Assembly (NCBI GenBank): GCA_001949185.1 | Contig: BDGG01000018.1 | Coordinates: 503,210-567,209 of the forward strand | Source of the DNA: Ramazzottius varieornatus | Lineage: Eukaryota; Tardigrada; Eutardigrada; Parachela; Ramazzottiidae | DNA length: 64,000 bases | Direction: 5' to 3' | Shown: piece by piece, positions 48,447-59,615 of the stretch | Layout: each line of letters starts with the position of its first letter | Position numbering within the stretch: position 1 is the stretch's first letter | Notes under the pieces: model-generated | Seen by the model: the letters and a program-made list of their open reading frames with translations, nothing else | The model's database searches: none | What the model was told of the DNA's origin: nothing | Position numbers and translations under genes: made by a program

Positions 48447-50118
48447 TAATCGTACCCACGAATCATCAATGCGGTATCCCAAGCTGTTTCGAACTCTTTC
48501 ACCGGCTCCACGACAGCGTTGTCCTTGGTCACCACTGCCAGCTGGTACTACAAGGAAACAACCCAAGCATGCAATTTCCTTCGTTCTTTAATATTACTCA
48601 GTAATCTTCCTTTAAAAAAGGGGCTCTCACCTTGTTGCTGGACTCGCGATTGCGATAGTACAGTAATCGCAGCGCGTGGATCGCCGCCACCCGAGCGGTC
48701 TTTTCATCCAGTTCCGGGTTCTTCTCCACTTGATCAGCTAAGAATGGCTACGTAAGAAACAGACACATTACTTAGAGCCATTCATTTGTCAAGGAAGCAC
48801 GGCCTGAATCGAGAGGCTGGCTAACGAAACGGGCACGATCCCTATTTCGAGTGGCGCACACTTCCAGCCATAAACACCGATAACGTGCGTCACTTGGGAA
48901 ACCAATCAAACTCGACAAGATCGGTTCTCCAAGCGGCGCAGGCTTCCAGCCAGCAGCAACGAAAACGTGCGCCATTTGAGACAATATTGTGCGCCACTTG
49001 AGATGACGATATTGTGCGCTTCAGTGGCTCGCCTCTCCATTTGGTACGGAGTGTTCACCTGTGCGATGAAACGGCCAAAGCCGGTAGCGACATAAGGAGA
49101 GGTGTAACTAATTCCTAGCATGGTCAGACCACCCAAATACCTGCAAGCATTCCCTGGCATACTTCTTGTCAGAAGGTCTCGACCTATAAAGAACACTTAC
49201 GGGCGATTGGTTTCCGTCTCGTAACCTCCAACAACGTAGCTATTCCACAAAGGATCAATTTTTGATCGGCTGAAAAGATACCATGAAAACAAAATTCGTC
49301 TTTGGAAATACTTCGAGGCTACGTCAGCTTACGCGTTGTAAAGGACACGGGTCAACCAGCTATGCAGAGATTTCGGGCTCCATTCGTAGCCATCATCGGA
49401 GTTGAAGTCTCGAATCCTGCAATACAACGCAACAAGTCAGATATCTGAAAAAAATTGTTGTTTGTTTTTCTTGACCGGAAACTATTCGCAACCTCGGCAA
49501 AAAGACTCGACCAGATCGTTTCCTTAAGTGGCGCATGCTTTCGGTGTTAGTGGCTGGAGGAGTACGCCACTTGGGAAGAACGATCTTATCGAGTTCGTTC
49601 GTTTTCCCAAGTGGCGCACCTCTACCGTGTCCTGGGCTGAGAGGGTGCGTCACTCGGGAATCGACCTTGTCGATATTTTGAATAACGCGCGACAATTCGG
49701 AAACGCACATTAAGAGTTATGGCTTTAGCTTACGATTGTTTGCCGATGTGTTGTTCGATAAACTGGAAATCGGCGTAGTCACCCGACATGGCCAGGACGG
49801 TATTCTTGTTGACTTTCAGCAGACGAGGTACGGTCCTGATCTTGCATAGTGTTCCGTAAGACCCAACGGTATCCGCTGCTAAAACGATGCCATCCTTGAA
49901 CGCTACCCCTATCACAGCTGTTCCGGAAACACTTGGGCCTCTGAAAGAAACCTCAGTTGAATATACAGTACACTGGAAGATCATACGAGTGAGGAAGTAT
50001 AACTATCTTACTGCGAATGTTGCTTCGGAGTAGCCGAGTGACTTGACGAGGTTCTCCCATCCAGTGGTACTTTCAGGTCCCGCAGGAGTGCGGAGTTGAT
50101 ATCATAACGATGAGCCAT
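48447..50118 (-). CDS. PSMB4: Proteasome 20S subunit beta type-4
   Basis: Beta-ring structural subunit of the 20S proteasome, not catalytically active. Exons: about 50118-50013, 49940-49734, 49416-49333, 49269-49201, 49140-49059, 48747-48631, 48547-48447. Marks: GTAVIGVAFKDGIVLAADTV, GSYGTL, LAMSGDYADFQFIEQ, WSPKSLHSWLTRVLYN, RSKIDPLWNSYVVGGYE, GISYTSPYVATGFG, LLYYRNRESSNK, and the C-terminus ETAWDTALMIRGYD. All exons from the second on join in phase. The first exon (MAHRYDINSALLRDLK) is a plausible propeptide, but its junction to exon 2 depends on which of two adjacent AG sites is used. Introns 49417-49733 and 48748-49058 contain GTGGCGCAC palindromes. A broken partial copy follows at 47.85-48.2 kb. 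Confidence 0.92.
48840..49030. repeat. GTGGCGCAC palindrome units in PSMB4 intron
   Basis: GAGTGGCGCACACTTCC ... AACGTGCGTCACTTGGG, spacer CTCGACAAGATCG, then CAAGCGGCGCAGGCTTCC ... AACGTGCGCCATTTGAG. A second PSMB4 intron has two more units at 49515-49670. Confidence 0.75.
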
Positions 50119-50618
50119 CTCTGTAATGTAGAACAAAGCCAATAAAGACAGTCACGATATAGCAAAAGTGACGAAAACGTAAACGACGGAATACTATTCC
50201 AGTATGAGATGGATTTCTCTATCGACACTTCGCCTAGCTCACTTTTGTTGATCACGATTCCTTCCCGCCGCAGGTATTCCCGAGTCCGTAAAGCTGTAGG
50301 AAACCAGTCAGCATATGTCACTGGAAACAAAGGGCAGCTCAAGAACAGAACGATGGGAGATTCGCTGCTTCTAAAGAATTAAAAGATCCTAGAAAATTAG
50401 AAATAATGCTGACTAATATCGCTACAGTACTAAGTTTGCGAATCCTAGTTCTCGTAGTTTAACGCCATGTCATACAGTATGCCATGTTATACTACGTCAC
50501 GTATGATTGTTACGTTATGCCATGAAGTACATTATGCAAGCCTTTGTTGTGATTGTCAGCCTGCATTTGACCATTTCATCGAACTCAACTCTCCACTTTT
50601 CGGGTATTCTTCTTCCAG
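50119..50618. other. Divergent intergenic region PSMB4/SMYD
   Basis: Contains the 5' flank of PSMB4 and probably the missing 5' exon or promoter of the SMYD gene. A minus-strand open frame (50342-50073) has no recognisable motif. Confidence 0.4.
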
Positions 50619-53190
50619 GTTGGCTTTCTGCAACTCTGCAAGCACAAGAAGTGGGACTTCCAATGGACGGCTGCGAAACGAAGAAGGATCCATGCCGTCC
50701 AGCAGCATACCGACTGGGTGATGTCATCTACAGGAGCCAGCCCTGGGTTTATTCCGTCCTTCAGGATACGGCTCCGTTGGCCTGCTACCGATGCCTCCGT
50801 ACTCCTTTTTCCAGTGACCGTTCAGTCCAACTGCAAAACAAGCCACCACTCCGAAGATGCGCCCAGTGCAAGTTTGCTCATTACTGCTCTCAGCAATGCC
50901 AGGTACGAACCGTACCGCTTTCATCAAGCAGTTCCACTTCCGGTTGAAGTTTTTCTTTGCTACAGAAAGAAGACTGGACGGATCGGCACCAACCCGAATG
51001 CAAGATCCTCTCTAAACTCGCTCGTAGTAGTGACCAGCTATCGCTGGACGTCTTGCTTATCTTACTGAAAATCATAATCAGACTAAAGGTGGGTACGGAT
51101 ACTTGGACGTCGGTCAGATAATTCACCCAGATCGTTCTTCCCAATTGGCGCACGCTCTCGGTAATAGCAATGGTAACCTGCGCTAGTTCCAAGATCGACG
51201 CCTCAAGTGACGCACATTCTTGGCCAGTAACAATGGAACCGTGCGCCACTTGAGGTGATAATCTGGATGAAACCATTCGGCCGACGTCCCCACGCTGGAA
51301 AAATATCAGAGAATGCAAATTTTCTTTCTGTTCTTAGAAAGAACAGATTGGAGACGAGATAGGTGCCTGTTCACCGCCGTCAGCTCGTACTTTCAACCAG
51401 CTGATGTCCCACGAGGACGAGCTGAAGGGCAGTCCAGGTGTGGTGATGCTGTACAAGGCTTGGAAGCCCTACATTGCGGTGCTGGACAAGGAGGGCACGG
51501 TTTGCCAGGACTTGGCATCGTTCGTCGGTCTGTATGGACGATTTCATACTAATGGCTTCTCCATTGCCGACTACTTCGCGGGCAATATCGGTAAAGGTTT
51601 GTACTTGGCGCCGTCCATCATCGACCACTCCTGCGACCCCAATGCCGTGCAGTTCTTCGTGGGCAAGACCATGGTCGTCAAAGCCATTCGCGACATCCCG
51701 TCTCTCGAAGAGGTAAGTGGAACCTTCTCGACGAAATTTTCAATGAAGCTAAAATTAAGTCTGAATAACTTTGATATAATATGGGATGGCGGCGAATGGA
51801 TTTACCCAGATTGTTTTCCTCCGTGACGCACTTTCTCATTGTTATTGGCTGGAAGCGTGCGCTACTGGAGATTGACGATCTTGTACGTCTTGTTTACCGG
51901 TCTCCATTCTAGTATCAGGGCTTTCTCAGTTTGTGGTCCAGAACTATCAATGCACTATTTTGATCTCAAGTTGACATTTTGGTGGTGATGATGTAAAGGT
52001 TCGCATCGCCTATGACTCGACATTTGCGGTCCGCCAAGTTCGTCAAGCGCAATTGGGTCGCCAGTATTTCTTCAGCTGCACATGTTGTTTCTGCGCGGAT
52101 CCACAGCTGGTAACCGTCAGCCGTTTCGTTACCCTTCCCACCTTCTTTTTCCAGATACTCCCGATCCCGATTTCCTTAGATGTTTCCATCTCTCACTGAC
52201 AAGCAACAGTCGACCAAATGCAACCCACAAAATGTACCTATAGCTATTATTCCTACTAACACAAAGCTTCCCAATACTGCTCTTTATAATTCTATGCTTT
52301 GGCTTTTTTTGCATTCTTCTGTTCTCAAGGAGGCGCAGCGGTACGCAGTTCAGTGTGGCTCAAAGACCTGCGGAGAAGCCATCCCGCTCCTCCTGCAGGC
52401 AAAGACCGACAAATGCAACTTTTTCTGCCCGAAATGTGGGCAGGACAATCAGAAGAGGATGCAGGAAGCTAGAGCCTTAACAGTCAAGCTGGTGAATATG
52501 CAAGTGAAGAAAGCGGACAACCAAGAAAATAGAGTAGAAACATTGGTGCTGGAGAAATTAGCCCTGGAAGCCAGAGGACTCTTACACCCGACCAACTTCC
52601 TGTACGGCCTGCTTCTGCGAGACTTGCATGCCGCCTTGTCGGCTGAAGGAAAGAAGGACAGGGCCTTCGCTTATCTACAAATGGCACTTCTTCCAATATC
52701 GTAAGAACGAACCGTTTATATCCTGCAAGCTCTAACAGACAAGTGGGACAATTTCTGCATACAAACTCGACACGATCGTTTGTTCAGGTGGCGCACGTCT
52801 TCGGTGTCATAAGCCGAAAGCGTCCTCCACTTGGAAAAGAAACGATCCCGTCGAGGCTGGCTGTTTTGCCAAGTGGCGCACGTTCGCAGTGTCATAGGCC
52901 GAGAGGGTGCGCCACTTGAAAAAAAACAATCTCTTCCAGCTTATTTGTCGAGTTTCCTTGGGTTGGTTATATTTTGCAGGGTTCATGTTCATCCATTCGA
53001 AAGTGCTTCGACGGAAGCGCTGTCAGAAATCATCCACTACCATATGGAAAAGGGGCAAGTCAATGAAGCATCGGAAGCTCTGACGAAGTTGGTGCGTCGA
53101 TTGAAGATCGTTCCGGGTGAAGACAGCGAAGTCTTCGAAGAATACCATGGGCTACTGATGGACTGCCGCAAGTCCATCAAGAATATCTAG
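50619..53190 (+). CDS. SET and MYND domain protein (SMYD3/2-like lysine methyltransferase)
   Basis: Protein lysine methyltransferase of the SMYD family. Exons: 50619-50903, 50966-51088, 51338-51712, 51999-52109, 52330-52700, 52981-53190. The visible N-terminus has the split SET start (YRLGDVIYRSQPWVYSVL) followed by a MYND zinc finger (CYRCL, then CAQCKFAHYCSQQCQ and HQPECK). The SET core has the SAM/active-site block (PSIIDHSCDPNAVQFF), in which the usual N of NHSCDPN is D. The post-SET part has CTCCFCADP and a further CGSKTCGEAI / FFCPKCGQ zinc-like cluster. The C-terminal helical domain ends DCRKSIKNI. The start is uncertain: an in-frame ATG at 50665 (MDGCETKKD) gives a short N-terminus, and an upstream exon may exist. 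Introns 2, 3 and 5 carry GTGGCGCAC palindromes. Exact SMYD subtype not determined. Confidence 0.88.
51125..51270. repeat. GTGGCGCAC palindrome units in SMYD intron 2
   Basis: CAATTGGCGCACGCTCTCGG ... CCTGCGCTAGTTCC, then CAAGTGACGCACATTCTTGG ... ACCGTGCGCCACTTGAG. Further units lie in intron 3 (51815-51880) and intron 5 (52785-52925). Confidence 0.75.
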
Positions 53191-54984
53191 CCCCCCTGCT
53201 TGTTCACTCAACGTTTTTCTCCCTTCATTCTTGTCAAAATTTTAGTCTGTTCCGCTGTGATTGCCCTGACGATTTAATTGACCGGTAGAACTGTTGTGCC
53301 GTGGCTCTGAAATGTGCTGAAGAATTAGCCTTAGCCCATCCTGCCATCAAAAGAGTGAAAACGATTATTTACGTTTATTATACAGTGCTGCCCCGCCATG
53401 TTTGTGCAACTTTTGAAAAATATTCGGGTTCCTGACAGTGAGCACGTACCTTTCTCGCCGCATTAATCTGTGATAACACATGCCCTGAGCTATCTTTTAG
53501 CCGACGATTCTTTTTGGGAAAGGAAAAGTCTTGGACCAAAACTCAACGTCAACCGCGGAGAGGGATCGACCACAGGCGCTCGGAACGAGATTCGTCCGTA
53601 CCCATCCTCACGAAAAAAATTCGTTTCCCATCCGAGGCTTGTTTTCTAGTCCCAAAACATTTTTCTCTTCGGGTACGGTGTTTCTCCTTTCAGAAATGTT
53701 GTTGTGTGATTCAATAGAACTAACCATACCTACGCCCTGATTTTTAAAAGTCAAAAGTCGAAAAAAGGGGAAGGATGGAAGGACGTTTTCCCGAGTAGTT
53801 CTTCTCCGCATCGAACTTTTCACTTTTGACAACTTTTTCGAGTTTTTGTGCAGTTTTGAAAAAATCGCTCCTGTCCTTCGGCCAGAGGTATTTCGTTCAA
53901 AATCATTTCAGACGCAGGCAAATTTATCTGGCTTTCTGACCAATCACAGTTTCAGTTCCACTCACGATTTCTATGCCGAAACCAAATTTTTGAAGTAATG
54001 ATGGTTTCCTGGTAGACCCGAAAATTTTGGGCAAAACGTTCGGTTGCCTTTCGGGATTGAATCGTAGATTATTCTCTTCAGCCTCATCGGACATCTTAAA
54101 CTCTTGCTCATCATTTGCGGCCAATTTGGTCTCCGGAGATCAACTGTGGAGACCTGCAGAAAATTATTCGTTCATGGTTGGGAACTCTCGTTACCGCCAA
54201 CAGCTCAAATCGAGTTTGCGAAACGACCGTTCTCGATCGAAAAGCAACCCCCATCTCAAAAGAGGCGGCATAAGCTAATGATTAGACTTCAATGATTGGT
54301 TTGGAGGAAAAACTTGATCTGAATTTTTCACAAGACCTAGAAGTGAGTTGCACAAACTTGGCGGGGCCGCACTGTAAAATGACCCGTTTATTCCATCAAA
54401 CGCTTGTCATGTCGTTCTGGCCCTCCACCTACAGCACAAGCAGTTTACTCCTTCGGGTCGGTGTTACTCGTCCTACACATGTGTTAAAAGCTCACGGCAA
54501 TGTTGGTACTACCCGAGTCAATGCCAATAAAACCCATAACGAAGTGACAAAGGTCATCAATTCAAGAGCGGGCGAATTCATTGTAGACAAAAAGTTTGTC
54601 TTATCAATACACCTATGAGGATGGTCCTTCTGGACCCGGCTAGCCTACATTAAAAAGGAAGGACTGGGGTCTAGCCTCGCAGCGGCAAATATAACGGTGT
54701 CCTAGCCAGAGGCATAGAAATTCGCTTCGATGATGTCCCATGCCAGCTCCTGCCAAAGGGGTTCCTTCCTTATGGCGGATTATGGCGACGAAGGGTACTC
54801 CAGTCCGTTCATGTGGCGCTGCGACCATCCAATGCCCACGCAATGCTTGATTTGAAACTCAAAAACTTTATCGAACAAGCACAAGTCGGCAATTGCCGAA
54901 GACGAAGATGGTCGTGAGCATGTGGTCGATACTTTGTAGGCTCGGTAGTCTTCACAAGCCATCAACCATCGTGCCAAAAAGGAG
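53191..54984. other. Intergenic, 1.8 kb
   Basis: No gene supported. It holds the SMYD 3' flank (TTTATTATACAG and AT-rich sequence). Several medium frames on both strands (54104-54618) lack motifs. The stretch 54640-54980 may belong to the same relic duplication as the SMYD exon copy that follows, but no match was found. Confidence 0.4.
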
Positions 54985-55110
54985 ACACTTTAAAGAAGTT
55001 CTGAGAAGGCTGGTGCGTGGACCGAGGATTGTTGCGGGCCAAGACACTGATGAGGTCTTCAACGAGTGCGAGCGGCGTGCTAAGGGAATGGCTGAATACA
55101 AGCTGAAACA
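54985..55110 (+). pseudogene. Relic of the last SMYD exon
   Basis: A plus-strand frame reads FKEVLRRLVRGPRIVAGQDT and EVFNECERRAKGM. It parallels the SMYD C-terminal exon (EALTKLVRRLKIVPGEDSEV, FEEYHGLLMDCRK) at 53090-53180. No other SMYD exon is near it. Isolated duplicated exon. Confidence 0.55.
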
Positions 55111-55762
55111 TCTAGTACTAGTCCATCACTTTCATATTACAAATTCTTGTCGTTCATTTTTGCTGGACCTCTTGTACACCCTTTATTCCCATGCTGAGTG
55201 TCGGGCGTTCGAGGGCTGGACTGTGTTTACATTGTGATTGTTGTGAGGGTGAGACTGAGTCCGAAAATCACTGTTCAGCTGTGGTGTCGAAAGTTCAGCA
55301 GGAACTAGCCTGTACCCAATCTGCCAAAGAGAATGTTTAGGACATTACCACAGTAGCTTTCTCCGCTATGTGGTACAGTTGGTGCGATAATAAAGGGTTG
55401 TTGTACGGACCTCTCCCATTTCAGCAAGGTCACCGCCAAGTGCTTCGTCGGCTTCACTTTGGCGCAGATGGAGACCAGGTATTTTGTTGATAACGAATAG
55501 TATCGCGTAGCTCACCGAGAACGCCCACGCAGCCTGTGACACGGTGGGTCACTTTCAGTACGTAACAAACTTCGGAGAAATGGAAGGACAAAATGGAGGC
55601 CGGTGAACGAACTTAACGCGATGGTTTTGCAAGTGGCGCATGCGTGCGGCCCAAAGCCGTGAAAATGTGCGCCACTTTTGTGCGTTTCATTTGCCGGCCT
55701 TGCTAATGTTTGAGCGTGCTTACAATGAGGGCAAATACGCCTGTTTGGTAGACAACCTGTAT
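55111..55762. other. Intergenic or 3' intron of the ammonium transporter
   Basis: No coding signal is certain. One GTGGCGCAC palindrome unit lies at about 55630-55680. If the ammonium transporter has a further 3' exon, as its short C-terminus suggests, it would be here. Confidence 0.35.
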
Positions 55763-57630
55763 TCAGTTTCCTTCAATCATTCCACCGCGCGACGGTGTGC
55801 CGTCCAAGTCTGTGATCCACTTTTGTGCAAACACCCCAGTCAGCACCATGCCCAGGAAGCCGCCAACACCATGCAAGCTTCCCGCATCGAAGGAATCGTC
55901 GATACCCCATCGCTTCTTCAAGCGGGAGCTGGTGTAACACCCCAGCGAAACCAGAGCCCCAATCACAATCGCCGCCCTAAACAATCCAAATCGTTCATCA
56001 GTGATGCATGAACTCAACCGCGGGCTCGACAAGCAAGCTCGACCAGATCTTTTACAAGTGGCGCACTTCCTCCGTATAATTGGCTGAAAGAGTGCGCCTC
56101 ATGGGAAAAACCGATCCGGACGAATTTGTTTGCCGAGCTGCCAGACACCGTCTGGGTAGATTTTGATCGGACATACCACGGAGCAACGAAGCCAGAAGCA
56201 GGTGTGATGCCGAGCAGGCCGGCGATGACGCCCGAGCAGAAGCTAAAGGACGACAACTTGCGGGTGAAGATGAAATCGAACCATACCCAGGTCAGACCGC
56301 CGGCGGCTGCCGATATCGTCGTCACCACACCAGCCTGAAGAAAGATCTTCAGGAATTCGTGACTCTAACCACGACAACCGACCAAGAATGTAGGAATATA
56401 CCATGGCAGCTCTGGTATTGGCGGCTCCGGCTGCTGCTGCATTGAATCCTAACACGATCAACAAGAGAGGTTACAGTAACTGTACGGCGGGAAGTTTGAT
56501 GAGTGTGATGGTAGCTGGATTACCGAACCAGAGGACTCCAGTGCCGAACATCATGTTGACCAGGTTGTGGTGTTCCGCGTGGATAACCTTGCGTTTGCCC
56601 AGGACTAACACGTAGGCCAAGCCGGAGAATCCAGCGGCGACGTGGATTGGACCTCTGCCGGCAAAGTCATACACACCGATGAAGCACGGGTTTTCCAAAA
56701 AGTCAGGCTCACCCAGACAGGAAAAGTTTCTCAGGAAACCATGGTCCGCCCATGTCCTGCATGGAGACGGTTTTCATCGAACCAAGACTTAAATTAACCC
56801 CAGATCCATATGGCACGTCGGAAAATAAATTCACCGAGATCGGTTTCCCAAGTAGCGCACGCATTCAGCTAATAACAGCGGAGAAGTGCGCCACTGAGGA
56901 AAACAATCAAGCACAAAAGATAGTTTTTCCCAAGTGGCGCACGCTGTCAGTTGTGGACAATGAAATCGTGCACCACTTGGGACAAGGATTTGATCGAACC
57001 AGTAAGCAATAAAGTCGTATACGAGAGCTGTCCAAAAGAAGACAAAGATCAAACCCGGAACGATCCGAGTTCGTTCAGGTACGGAGCTAAAGACCAAGGC
57101 AGCCGCGATGCCGGCAAACTGCATGTGGTAGACCATGAAAGCCACGGTGGGTATCTGAGGTGCCGTATGCGGAAAAGCGTGGGTTCCCAACCTGTAGTAG
57201 TAAAGAGTGAGAGACTCCAAAAATACTTTTTCAACTAGTCGCGACGAAGACCTGGATACCGTACGTGTTCAGAGCGCCCGGGTGAAGTCACCAGTGAACG
57301 GGCTACCGGTCTCCGAGAAGGCCAAGCTGAAGCCGGAGAGGAAGAACTGGATACCTGACGACAGCCAGTGACATCATGCATAGTAGCATTAGAGACAAGG
57401 CACTGCTAAACTTGGATAAGCCGGAGTAGAAGAGTGTCAGACCCTGATGGAGAATCCATGTGACAAACAGATCAAATGAAGAGAGACTTGCGCACTTACG
57501 GAGTCATGAAGAAGACCAATGCAGCTCCCCAGATGATGAAACCCGTGGATGGTGAACCAGTGTCCACCGGCATAATCAGGGCAGGTGGAACCGTTGTTAG
57601 CCTCAGAAACCTCGTATGATTTCGAACCAT
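55763..57630 (-). CDS. amt: Ammonium transporter (AMT/Mep family)
   Basis: Plasma-membrane ammonium channel of the AMT type. Exons, approximately: 57630-57500 (MVRNHTRFL..., VDTGSPSTGFIIWGAALVFF), 57443-57355 (GLTLFYSGLSKFSSALSLML), 57347-57265 (GFSLAFSETGSPFTGDF), 57187-57000 (MVYHMQFAGIAAALVFSSVP, ERTRIVPGLIFVFFWTALVY), 56690-56550 (YDFAGRGPIHVAAGFSGLAY, GTGVLWFG), 56440-56395 (FNAAAAGAANTRAAMV), 56334-56150 (GVIAGLLGITPASGFVAPWY) and 55980-55763 (HGVGGFLGMVLTGVFAQ). These are the AMT signature blocks in order. The exon 1/exon 2 junction is one base out of phase as written, and the last exon stops before the usual final helix, so an indel and a missing 3' exon are likely. GTGGCGCAC units lie in introns near 56040-56125 and 56830-56990. 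A decayed second copy lies at 62 kb. Confidence 0.82.
56040..57000. repeat. GTGGCGCAC palindrome units in ammonium transporter introns
   Basis: One unit at 56050-56105 (CAAGTGGCGCACTTCCTC ... GAGTGCGCCTCATGGG) and two at 56845-56985 (CAAGTAGCGCACGCATTC ... AAGTGCGCCACTGAGG; CAAGTGGCGCACGCTGTC ... CGTGCACCACTTGGG). The exon 56690-56550 lies between them. Confidence 0.7.
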
Positions 57631-57900
57631 TTTTTGTTATCCAAGAAGAACCAGGAAGTATCTCAGTGGTAAAGCTATACCTCAAGTGGCCAGTCGGCCG
57701 GCAAACGAAAGGTTCAAGACCGTCTTGTTAGGTGACGCACGCTTCCGCCCAATAACAGCGAGAGCGTGCGCCACTTGGATAAAGGATCTGGGCGAGTTTG
57801 ATTATTCTCCCAAGCAGCGCACATTGTCATTGTTAACAGCCGAAAGTGTGCGCTACCTGAAATAACAATCCTTTACACTTCGTTTGCCGATAGTGCGTCG
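57440..57900. repeat. Segment duplicated at 62.29-62.73 kb
   Basis: First exon and 5' flank of the ammonium transporter, including GTGGCGCAC palindromes at 57720-57870, are almost identical to 62296-62732. Matching stops at GATAGTGCGTC on the 5' side. Confidence 0.85.
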
Positions 57901-59615
57901 ATTGCGCATAATGGATGTCGGCACTCGGCAGCCCTATTTCCGACGCAAGGCTCCGAAGTCAAAGTGTTCACGCGGGAATCGAGTTCAAAGTTTTGGGACA
58001 CCAAGGGCAAACTCGAATTGCTGGCGCATTCTGGTGTAAGAGCATCAAGGAGCAAGATTCTGAAATCCGTTCGAACATCTGACCATTGGTCAGACTGCTA
58101 TATCAGGAACATGTTAAAAGGGGTTCGTTTTTTGACTGAGAAAGTTTTGACGTCGCAGTGGTGTCACACCGAGTAAAAACTATTACATTAAAGTTTGTAC
58201 GCATAACGGCGTTCTTCTTGTGAGTCATCAACCGGACACTGCCTCCCTGAACACGGTTTCAATGGCAATTTCTGGTTGACCATCCGCCATGTCGGATCAC
58301 AACTCCTCAAGTATACGGCTGCAATGTCAAGCTTCGATCGATCGGTTCAGAGTCAGGAACTCACTTGGCCAGGAAAAGTGTCTATAGAGAGTCCAGATTC
58401 GCCAGCATCAGGGAAGATGGAACCCCGCAGCTGCTACGCAGCGAAGGTGACTCTCCGTCGTCCTCCACAAAAAGTGCTTTTCAAACGCGTCGACACTTTC
58501 GCGTCGAAACTGCTGATTAGAAATCGTTCAGCTGTACCAAAACTACAAAAAAAGTATGTTGTTTCATCTTGACAGGCGGCGGTTTCAGTGGACCTGTGCT
58601 GGGAGCCTGCAATATCGCGTGGTGGACGAATCAAAGCTGTTTTCCTGAAACGGCTGACACGCTTTCTCCTATCAGCAAATGCATGAACGGACAGCCAAAT
58701 AGCCACAAACCCTTGGAAAAAACCGAGAGAATCAGAAGCACAGGAAGAGCTTTCGCGCAACCCATTTTCGCTTACAACAGTAATGTTTTCAGCATTTAGG
58801 GTAGTTGTGAAAAGTTAATATTTTAGTTTCCTGTCAAGGTCGTGCGGTCTTGACACTTTCAGTAATCAGCACAAGGAATGAGTTACACGAAGAGTGGTTG
58901 TGAGTTTACATGTTTGCCTCGGGACATGAGCTGCGGCTTGTCCGTATGACGAGGTTTGCCGACAAAACGACCAAACTGAGCACTCTTGATTTTAATAACG
59001 GTTTCCAAGTTAGGTTCGCTTTCTTGCCATCTTCTCTGATTTTCGATAAGAATACGGATACTGTCGAATCAGCAAGCGAGGTTGCCCGCAGGTACAGCGC
59101 GAGCGTTCCCGAGTCTTCTAGAAGTGACTAGAACAAGGTGAGTAAGCGAGCGGTCGAACGTGTTTGACATTCGGAAGATATGCCCCTATTTATCCTCCGG
59201 CGGTAGCGGTTTGACGGTCGAGCAGTGACGGGTAGGAAGCACACTTGCGATTTTCAGCTCGTCGTGTCTGACGCTGTCATTCCACGTTGCAGTATCGCCG
59301 GAGAACCGTGACGTAAACACCTGTTGTTTCCTCTGGCCATATCTCGCTGGACACCCGTGCCCTCGCTCCGTTTCAGGGAACGCAAAGACTGCAATTGTAC
59401 ATCTGGAAGGAATGGAGGAAGGTGAGAAAACTTTATTGCATTGGACCCACATGGATACGAGACTGCGGGGTTTTGCCGAAGTCGTGGCAGCTGGTACGAC
59501 GTGAGCACCTTGTCGCAACCAGCCACGTTGTCCCATCGAATATCCGATCGTTAGCTTGGGTCACCACTCTCTGACCACCATCTTGAATCAATAACGAGCC
59601 TTACTTTATTCGTAG
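57901..59615. other. Intergenic, 1.7 kb
   Basis: At 57975-58105 there is a segment related to 28095-28225 (TCAAAGTTTTGGGACACCAA, ACATCTGACCATTGGTCAGA). On the minus strand at 58765 a short frame begins with a good signal-peptide-like start (MGCAKALPVLLILSVFSKGL) but stops after 41 codons; an intron could follow, and no family was recognised. Nothing else is supported. Confidence 0.4.

Noticed and set aside
58663-58765. Signal-peptide-like start MGCAKALPVLLILSVFSKGL on the minus strand
   Set aside because: Only 41 codons before a stop and no convincing next exon; recorded in the intergenic entry but not called as a gene.
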